Shown one piece after another: positions 56,205 through 64,000 of a stretch of 64,000 nt of DNA (position 1 is the stretch's first letter; each line of letters starts with the position of its first letter). The stretch comes from Lingula anatina (taxonomy: Eukaryota > Brachiopoda > Lingulata > Lingulida > Lingulidae). Location: contig NW_019774792.1 in assembly GCF_001039355.2 (NCBI RefSeq), positions 270,028 to 334,027 of the forward strand. The letters are read 5' to 3'. A program made the position numbers and the translations under genes. Below the pieces are notes generated by a model, which was not told the DNA's origin, did not search any database, and saw only the letters and a list, made by a program, of their open reading frames with translations.

Positions 56205-59200
56205 GAAAAGTCTGCGAGATTGTCAATATGCACTCCTAAGGTGCAAAAATTACAATTAGCCATATGAATATATTTAAAACAAGCGTTTCCTCCAAAAGAT
56301 CTAGCGAAAGGAGGTGCAAATGAATAAACAGTAAAGAAGAACCCTTCCACTTCATTCGCATTCAGCAAATAGAATATCACGTTTCGGTTCCAAAATTAAG
56401 AGATTAAATGTATTGAGCCTGTGACTCTGTCACATCTCTGTAACGTTTTTGCTACAGCATCATGTAATGGGCGTTACTATTCATACGGCGTAATTTACGT
56501 CGGGGTTAGTTTCTGTAGCTTTTACTTCCCATGCCAAAGTTTTTAAATTGTATTAGAGAGGCATTGTGCATTGGAAATACAACATAAAACTTAATAAGAA
56601 ATGTTGCGTGACAACTAGAAATCTATTGTTACGAGATCACCTCCCTATTTGAAGATGAAAATAAAAATCACATTTCTTTGGGTTGTCTACAACGTGATAT
56701 TCTGGGTACCTTTTAACAACATTCAACAGCAAATTGCCCCACCTCAAACTTATTATGCTTATGTTATTTCATCTTCTACATTTTCAAGTCGCTGGATTGT
56801 TAATTTGTCTCGCTTTGAGTTTTTTTGTTCATATACCATGACATAACGTTCATTACGTGTGCAGAAATTGGAAAATCACCATGCCCTATTCACAATCAAA
56901 TATTTCAGTCTCATCGTTGTGATTGTATGCTGAATCATTTAGAATCGGAATCTGTGGTTCAAATACTATTTGGAAATGTACAATTAGACACGTTTTAAGA
57001 ATTTTTATTTTTTTACTATCGTCAACTTCAAATGTTCATTCTTATTGACCGTGGTGTCTTCGCCTCTTACTACATGTATGTTGACCGCCGTTACTTTGCC
57101 GTAGATTGCCGTTTTTCCTAGTAACTTTTGTGAAAACCATGTTGAAACCGGCATTTTACATTTAACTTTGTATTTAGTCTTATTTGCACTTATTTGACCC
57201 TGTTTTCAGCACCATTTTCTGTAATTATAAATACGGTTAATCTACCTTTCCAGAATGCCTTTAGGTCAGTTTTGGGGGTTGGGCAATATGTAAACATGGA
57301 TATTCATTAATGCAATATGTAAACATGGATATTCATGAAGATGATTTAGGAAAACACTCCTTTTTCATGAAAAAATAATAAATGTAATTAGTAATACAGA
57401 TCCCACCTTCGACCATATTTATTTTCTGTTAACCAGTATAAAAATGAAAATTGCCACTTTTGCTTAAGGGTGTCCTCTTCAGATATTGGGGGTCTTATAT
57501 TCATTATGAGTGTTTTTCTAAACTTGTCAACCGCAGTAAATAAAATATAAGTGACCATTCTATCAAAATTGAGTGGAGGCGAAGAGTTTCTCTGGTCCTT
57601 TAGAGCTTGAAGTATCATTGCATTCTAGTAAAGAACTTTGAATTTGACCAAATAATTGAATTATTATATGAAAAGGTACATCAAAAGGAAGAGGAAAACG
57701 TCCGTTGCCTTTCAAATAAAAATCATGGGCCGTTGCTTTAAATTTCATTTATAAGCCATTTTCTACATTGTTTGCCTATTTAAAGTGGAGGGGTATCTTC
57801 GCAAGGACCAGACATTTTTCATTTTAGTGAAACGGCACCCAGGGTTTTACACACGTTAATCTTAAGGACATTCCACAAGTGGTTAATTTGTGGTTAAGTC
57901 AATGTTGTCTCAATTAAGGTGTTGGTTGGCGTCTGAGTGCTGTCATATGCAAGTACTTGAATATTTTATTAATTGCACCGTGTGCATTTTGACCCCATAC
58001 ATGCCAAAAACCAGTTCTGAGGTTTTCACGGTATTTGTTTTTGTTTATCCCTTTTGTATATTTTGTTATCCCATGTCACCATGCTTTGCATATTAATATA
58101 TTTTCATGTTGCGGTTTTGTCAATGTTACTTATTTGTTGTTGATTAGAGTTGTCAAATAAAGCCCACTACTTCCTTTCTTATAGAATATTGTTAGTCCAG
58201 GCTGCTTGTTGAAAATTATACAGTGTAAATAACTACTCACTACATCTTTTAAAATGAACTTATTGCCCATTAACAAGAAAGATATGGAACAGTCGCGACC
58301 AGGAATATCATTTAAGGAACTTCTTAGTATTGAAAAGTAGCTTAAAAGAACGTTTTTTTTTCTTTTAAACAAAACAGTAGGGTGATGATGCGTAACCTGT
58401 GATCCAGTTGAATTTGTATAATGGACAATGGCTTGAGGTAGACAGATACATAAAAATGGCCTAAATTGGTCAAAATAGCCTTTCCCGTTTCCTTTATGTA
58501 AAATGATTATCTAGATATTTGTGTAATAAAATTATACACGGCAACATTATACGTAACAATGAATTCCTACTCAACTTTGTAATTAAGGAAAAAGTCTAGT
58601 GGGATTTCCACAAAAGANGATTTTCAGGAAAATATGCATGGTTGACGACTAATGTGTGAACTTAATCTGGTGCCACCGGCCGTTTGGTTTTTACATTTCT
58701 TTCATTTAGGAGATACGAGAGTTATTAATAACGATGTTCCATTAGATAAAGTTATTATTTCGCCTCTTTTCTGATCAGAAGTAAGCCTTTCAACAAATTG
58801 TCCAGGCGCGGATTTGTAGTACTTATTATAGTGATCAAATAGGCGTTAAAATGTGCTGATAGCTGTTCAAATGAAGAAGATCTGTTGAAATCGATATTAC
58901 AGTTTTTACCCACAAAACTATGTTGTTAAGTCATTAGCTCGAATGAGCAAATTCCGATGTAGCTTTGATGTGACAATATCATTTCATTTCAATCCTTTAT
59001 GTAATAGAACAAGGAAAAATCCTAATGTATCGAACCCTCTTAACTTGTCCAATGGCTAACGCCCAAAGATGCACACGTCTGCACCCCATAAGCCGGTAAC
59101 TGATAAAACATTTATATGCATACGCGCACGTGCATTTTGTGTCATATTTGCTTTATTGGTTCTGATCACTTTAAAGTTGTGTTGCTAGTCAGTGAAGCAA

Positions 59201-59455
59201 GTCAGATTTATGCAAAGTTTACACAAAAAATGAGCGTCACTAACGTGACCCAGAGATAAGACCCTTTACTGTTTTTTCCTTGGGTTTATTCAGTTTATGA
59301 AAAATAGGAACTGATTTAGACAATCGCATTTATATGCTCAGTGCGTCAAAACAAACCTACATTATAAAAAGAAAAATATGTTTGCGTATTTCCTGACAAG
59401 ATGGATTGGTTAAAAGTAGAATAAATTTAAATCTGTAACTATACGTGGGAACTTT
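56205..59455. other. Intergenic sequence; no gene seen
   Basis: Short ORFs here have no recognisable domain and no neighbouring splice pattern. A 29-bp local duplication (GCAATATGTAAACATGGATA at 57,283 and 57,312) and one N at 58,618 are the only structures noted. Confidence 0.65.
58618..58618. other. Single N in the intergenic region
   Basis: Unresolved base with no repeated sequence on either side that I can see. It may be a join without overlap or simply an ambiguous call. Confidence 0.5.
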
Positions 59456-59820
59456 TTGTCCCTTGCTCGGCTGTTGTTTAACAACATATATTAATCTGCA
59501 CTTCAAAGTTGTATTAGCACTTAGATAAATTGCTTAAACAAACTCTGCCCCATCTTCGCCTTTTCTTTCATTTAATCATTTTATTTATTACAATGCACAG
59601 AAAAGTCTCCGTTACAAAATGGAAAGTTCACACTTGCTCATGCAGTAGGAGGGGCAATGGGCATGTTAAAGTGTTTTAACAATTTTCAAGTTGAACCAAT
59701 AATTAATATCGATTCTTCATCTTGTCAGTCTGATCATGTTTCCCTTTGAAGTGAGGTTGTATGAAATAACCTGACTTTTGTGAACGAATTGACAGCTGAC
59801 AGGGGGCGGGAACCACTGCC

Positions 59821-60069
59821 ATGGATCAGTTGAATTGCCGTTTAAAAATGTTGCCACAATTCACTGAATTGCTCCGTCAAGTTGACTTAAAGATGGTCCT
59901 TTTATTGTTAAAGAAGCATTTCAATCCCCTACGATGTCAACTGGATTTTTATGCATTCCCCAGTAAAACTCTTGGTGCGTTTTTACTGGGGAATGCGTTT
60001 TTCATACTCGCTGGTCAATTAATTCATTTTTTGCCCTTGCTCGGACTGTTGTTTAACAACAAATATTAA
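59821..60069 (+). CDS. Small ORF in tandem unit 1 (hypothetical, possibly a first exon)
   Basis: Starts in a good Kozak context (CCACTGCCATGG) and reads MDQLNCRLKMLPQFTELLRQ then VDLKMVLLLLKKHFN. I do not recognise a family. In units 2 and 3 the conserved reading frame runs up to a CAG/GTAAAA donor-like site; here that site is replaced by CCCAGTAAAA within a perfect hairpin. It could be a first coding exon whose partner lies beyond the window, or chance. Confidence 0.25.
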   Translation: MDQLNCRLKMLPQFTELLRQVDLKMVLLLLKKHFNPLRCQLDFYAFPSKTLGAFLLGNAFFILAGQLIHFLPLLGLLFNNKY

Positions 60070-60396
60070 TCTGCACTTCAAAATTGTATTAGCAGTTAGA
60101 TAAATTGCTTAAGCGAATCCTGTCCCATCTTATCTTTTTCTTTCATTTAATCATTTCATTTTACTACAATGCACAGAAAAGCCTCCGTTACAAAATGGAA
60201 AGTTCGCACTTGCTCATGCAGTGGGAGGGGCAATGGGCATGTTAAAGTGTTTTAACAATTTTCAAGTTGAACCAATAATTAATATCGATTCTTCATCTTG
60301 TCAGTCTGATCACGTTTCCCTTTGAAGTGGGGTTGTATGAAATAACCTGACTTTTGTGAACGAATTGACAGCGGACCGGGGGCGGGAAACACTGCC

Positions 60397-60672
60397 ATGG
60401 ATCAGTTGAATTGCCGTTTAAAAATGTTGCCACAATTCACTGAATTGCTCCGTCAAGTTGACTTAAAGATAGTCCTTTTATTGTTAAAGAAGCATTTCAA
60501 TCCCCTACGATGTCAACTGGATTTTTGCCATTCAGGTAAAACTCTTGGTGCATTTTTACAGGAGAATGCGTTTTTCATACTAGCTGTTCAATTAATTCAT
60601 TCTTTGTCCTTGCTCAGACTGTTGTTTAACAACAAATATTTATCTGCACTTCAAAGTTGTATTAGCAGTTAG
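60397..60672 (+). CDS. Small ORF in tandem unit 2 (hypothetical, possibly a first exon)
   Basis: Same start as unit 1, and the protein is nearly identical over the first 43 codons. CAT-TCA-G/GTAAAA at about 60,531-60,543 would be a plausible phase-1 splice donor. No domain recognised. Confidence 0.28.
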   Translation: MDQLNCRLKMLPQFTELLRQVDLKIVLLLLKKHFNPLRCQLDFCHSGKTLGAFLQENAFFILAVQLIHSLSLLRLLFNNKYLSALQSCISS

Positions 60673-60989
60673 ATAAATTGCTTTACGAATCCCGTCCCAT
60701 CATTTCCTTTTCTTTCAATTAATCATTTCATTTTATTAGAATGCACAGAAAAATGGAAAGTTCACACTAGCTCATGCAGTAGGAGGGGCAATGGGCATGT
60801 TAAAGTGTTTTAATAATTTTCAAGTTGAACCAATAATTTATATCGATTCTCTATCTTTTTGTATATTATCTTTCATTAATCAGATTAAACTTGTCAGTCT
60901 GATCACGTTTCCCTTTGAAGTGAGGTTGTATGAAATAACCTGACTTTTGTGAACGAATTGACAGTGGACAGGGGGCGGGAATCACTGCC

Positions 60990-61214
60990 ATGGATCAGTT
61001 GAATTGCCGTTTAAAAATGTTGCCACAATTCACTGAATTGCTCCGTCAAGTTGACTTTAAACTAGTCCTAATCAGCATTTCAGTCCCCTACGACGTCAAC
61101 TGGATTTTTGTCATTCAGGTAAAACTCTTGGTGCGTTTTTACTGGGGAATGCGCTGTTCTCGCTGTTCAATTAATTCATTCTTTGCCGGTTCATTTATCT
61201 ACTTTTGCGCGTGA
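60990..61214 (+). CDS. Small ORF in tandem unit 3 (hypothetical, frame changed)
   Basis: Same first 22 codons, then a deletion after VDFKLVLI shifts the frame relative to units 1 and 2, although the CATTCAG/GTAAAA site is kept. The frame change argues that at least this copy is not constrained. Confidence 0.2.
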   Translation: MDQLNCRLKMLPQFTELLRQVDFKLVLISISVPYDVNWIFVIQVKLLVRFYWGMRCSRCSINSFFAGSFIYFCA

Positions 61215-62329
61215 AAATAATGCAGAAAATTAACATTTTATGTCTTAAGTGTAGCGTTTGAAAACATTTTCAAGAATTATTTGTAAAAGGGAAATGAAAA
61301 CAACCTACCATTATATGTCAAGAAGGTTCTCAAAGGGAAGGAATTCTACTCAAAACTAACAAATTCCATACTTTAATGATTTTAATACATTAAGTAAATT
61401 AATAAGCAGTATTTTCATAAGGAACATACAATTGGCATAGAAGAGTATCGGAAAATGCTGTCAAAATGTACATAAAGGTGCATAATGTAAGATTTTCCAG
61501 AGAAAACTTCATACTTAACTATTTTTCCTAGGGCAACCGCTATTTTTCTCCTCCCCCCTGACACCCTTTATAACTCTCTAACAATTTCGGAAAATTAAAA
61601 AAAATTCCTTAACTTACGCTGAAGCGATGGAATTTCAAATTCTGCCATCCCTCCGAGTTTTTTTTTTCACTGACATCACTGCGTGATGTTCACGCACTGG
61701 ACAATAGAAGTGTCAACCCCTGAATTAGAGTAATCAAAGTTATTAACCTGAAGAGGCGGAATATAAGCAATTGCAAAATATCGCTACAGTTGAATTGTTC
61801 AGTCAGAACCGTTTCTTTTGTGAAATTTGATGTTAATAAAATGATACCAGGAGCACATCATTCCACAGTCATTTATCTCTCCCAAAGTATTGATTCAGTA
61901 AGGGTGACACTTCTTTTGTCCAGTGTGTGTAAAACTGTTTCAAATTGGTTGACGTTAAGATGTGTTAAATTTGATTACTTTTTTACGACATTAATCATGG
62001 CATTTATTTGTTAAAATATAACAAAAAAGTATTACCTTTCCTCAGATACGTTCATGAAGAAGTGCTGTGTACTATAGTGTTTAAATTCCATAATTTGATT
62101 ATTTTGTCTCTTATTGTGTACACCCATTTATTGAAAATCATTGAAGGGCAGTGTTGCGTTAAAACCAGATTACATACTGTGGTCAAGTTTCTCTTTTTCC
62201 GTTCCATAACGCTTATATCTTATATATCACATGACATGTGTTTTGAATCGTATTTATATCAGAATAAAAATTCATGCCAAGGTGCTGTTATCTGGACTTT
62301 CGAGTAAATTTAAGTTTAAAATGCACTTC

Positions 62330-62358
62330 AATAATAATAATAATAATAATAATAATAA
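62330..62358. repeat. AAT trinucleotide microsatellite
   Basis: About ten AAT units in the intergenic region. Confidence 0.9.
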
Positions 62359-62865
62359 ACGGAGTTTTTGCAGGTAGGCAGCAGGTGTCAAGAACTTCTT
62401 CAGAGCACAATATTAATTTAAAATAAAGATCATCCGAATCGGAAAACATTACGAAAAAATATAGAACTGCGGTGCGGTGCGGTGCACTGGAACAAATAAA
62501 AGCAAAATATACCGAAATATAGTTTGGGCAAGTGCATATACAAGTTGAGACGGGGTTCTCTGCAGTTTAATATTAGTGATAATATTAACATTTATTTAAT
62601 CTATAACATATATACAAATGACATAAATAACTGATGGGCGAATTATACCAGCTAGGTCACCTTGACGTTATCATACGTAAAAGAAATATTATACTTTACA
62701 ATCCAGCGTAACATATTTAAAATCATACAAATTAAGCTGTAAATCAGATACTGTCACAATACCATAGAATTCGTTCTATGTTTGTGTATTATGGAAATGA
62801 TATATGTCTGAATTAAATTAAATATATAAATGTAATCAGCGTCAATTCAAATACAAAACAATTTT

Positions 62866-62868
<3 letters not shown>

Positions 62869-62912
<44 letters not shown>

Positions 62913-62921
62913 GTGAGAGAG
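62869..62921. repeat. GA dinucleotide microsatellite
   Basis: About twenty GA units, then a GTGAGTGAGAGAG variant tail. Confidence 0.92.
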
Positions 62922-63807
62922 TATTTTAAAATCAATGGGAAATTATCAATAAAACAGATCTTGGGGGTTATATATTACAATTGGCTAGGTAGCTGGTTTG
63001 TTTATCCACTTTGTTGCTTCTGTCTCTCACACCTTACCGTTCTTATTCTTTAATTTACCTTCGTTAGTAATTGCAATCACTCTCCATGTCCATCCTATCA
63101 GTCACTGTAAAGGGTCAGTTTATAAGCAATCCGTTTTTGTCCTTTCACATATTCCTAGCTGTCTTCTCCTGGTGACCAAATAATTGAGCTATACTCAAGC
63201 TCCTGTCAAATTGCATATATCAAACTCTTACGACTCTCGAAACTTTTTATCAAGAAGTAAGAACTGCTAATCTTACACAAACACATAGTGTAATCGTACA
63301 GCTACGCTAACCAATACTTTGCGAATTTATTATTTCACAACTGAGTACGCAGTAAAGCTTTGTGCATGACCAAACCTATCAGGCGTACTGGAACATACTG
63401 TGCGAGTGTAGGCGTATATTGAACTTACACAAAGTGGTCGGGATGCATAGGAGGTGCGCATTGTGCGTACGACAACGCTTGAATTTGTCAGTGTGCGGCA
63501 TCAAATGAATAAAGTACGCAGGAGTGTGACAGAGCTCTACAGGAAAGCAGTTTTTTCGTTAATTGAATTCTAGAGAAATGTACACGTAAATTTTTAAGAA
63601 ATAAAACTGGGCATATACAGTAAACATTTCTATTTCACCCTATTTCACCGGGAACTCTTGCACTTGTTATACGTGCATACTGAAGATTTAAAAGTTTTTA
63701 CTCAAGGATTCACTGTGCTGTTAACTAAATTTAAGTTGAAATTGAGACCACCTGAATAGTCACTGACGCATATTTTGTGTAACAACAGGTGGGTCAGTGC
63801 CTGAGAC

Positions 63808-64000
63808 TTAGGCTTCGTTCACATGCAATGTCTATTTTCTAAATTCTATTTTCTATTCGCGCTATCTTATGAGCACGGTCTGTGCACTGAATATCCCGCC
63901 GCGTAATTACTGGCAGCGCGAGCCAGTTACTTATAGTAACTTATAGTAACTGGCTCGCGCTGCCAGTAATTACGCGGCGGGATATTCAGTGCACAGACCG
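63808..64000. mobile_element. Foldback element with perfect 56-nt inverted arms (cut by window edge)
   Basis: Starts with TTAGGCTTCGTTCACATG (63,808-63,825), the reverse complement of the terminus at 8,942-8,959. The core is a perfect hairpin: arms 63,876-63,931 and 63,945-64,000, 13-nt loop TATAGTAACTTAT. The right terminus lies outside the window. No coding capacity. Confidence 0.82.

Larger units (their letters stand above)
59456..61184 (+). repeat. Three tandem copies of a 575-bp unit
   Basis: Units 59,456-60,028, 60,029-60,603 and 60,604-61,184 share almost all their sequence. Landmarks are the TTGTTTAACAAC start, CCAATAATTAATATCGATTC, GGGGGCGGGA and then the ATG at 59,821, 60,397 and 60,990. 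Copy three has a roughly 30-bp insertion near 60,860 and a deletion inside the ORF. This is a local tandem triplication of unknown role. Confidence 0.88.
61185..63807. other. Intergenic sequence with simple repeats; no gene seen
   Basis: Contains AAT and GA microsatellites (62,330-62,358 and 62,869-62,921) and a short GCGGT triplication near 62,470. No coding signal on either strand that I can support. Confidence 0.65.

Noticed and set aside
57283-57336. 29-bp local tandem duplication
   Set aside because: Only two copies, with no sign of function; common replication slippage.
57388-57748. Two overlapping minus ORFs upstream of the gene
   Set aside because: No recognisable domain, no codon or splice pattern, and stops soon on either side; no support for a gene.
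59953-59996. Histone-type 3' end stem-loop
   Set aside because: The hairpin sequence and the lack of a purine-rich downstream element do not fit; no histone ORF is nearby.

Overview
This is a eukaryotic window, almost certainly from a marine invertebrate. It is AT-rich, with short phase-1 exons separated by introns of a few hundred bases and GT-AG splice sites throughout. It also carries hAT-like MITEs, a foldback element and many microsatellites. The species cannot be named from the sequence. One giant minus-strand gene fills about 1-54,500. Its 5' end is at 54,498 and it runs off the left edge of the window, so the C-terminus is missing.

From N- to C-terminus (descending coordinates) the protein reads: signal peptide (54,432-54,498); a first von Willebrand set VWD-C8-TIL (53,874-54,100, 51,017-51,339, 50,355-50,656, 49,565-49,800); a Cys-rich linker exon (49,053-49,236); three Notch-type EGF exons (47,418-48,779); a second VWD-C8-TIL-E set (45,076-47,292), whose VWD carries the GDPH autocleavage motif; then a very long EGF array, one exon per module, from 44,473 to position 1. 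I place 99 EGF exons (two partial). All are multiples of three and flanked by phase-1 introns, so each can be gained, lost or skipped without a frameshift. The first fourteen exons sum to 2,902 nt and join in one open frame. The likely product is a secreted, calcium-dependent, disulphide-linked filament or gel protein (mucin, adhesive or extracellular coat type); that role is inferred.

Much of the apparent length is redundant. Single N bases at 4,392, 18,417 and 39,615 each mark the exact join between two near-identical direct copies (about 2.9, 9.5 and 2.8 kb). The simplest reading is that overlapping contig ends, probably two haplotypes, were laid end to end. Removing the 34 repeated exons leaves about 65 EGF exons. 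Under this artefact lies a real higher-order repeat: between about 14.2 kb and position 1 the array is built from a seven-exon cassette of about 2.5-2.9 kb. Degraded exon remnants sit in the cassette slots where an exon is missing.

Right of the gene (54.8-64 kb) I see no convincing conserved gene. This part holds a 168-bp MITE, a triplicated 575-bp unit (59,456-61,184) with a small ATG-initiated ORF in each copy, microsatellites, and a foldback element with perfect 56-nt arms at the window edge.
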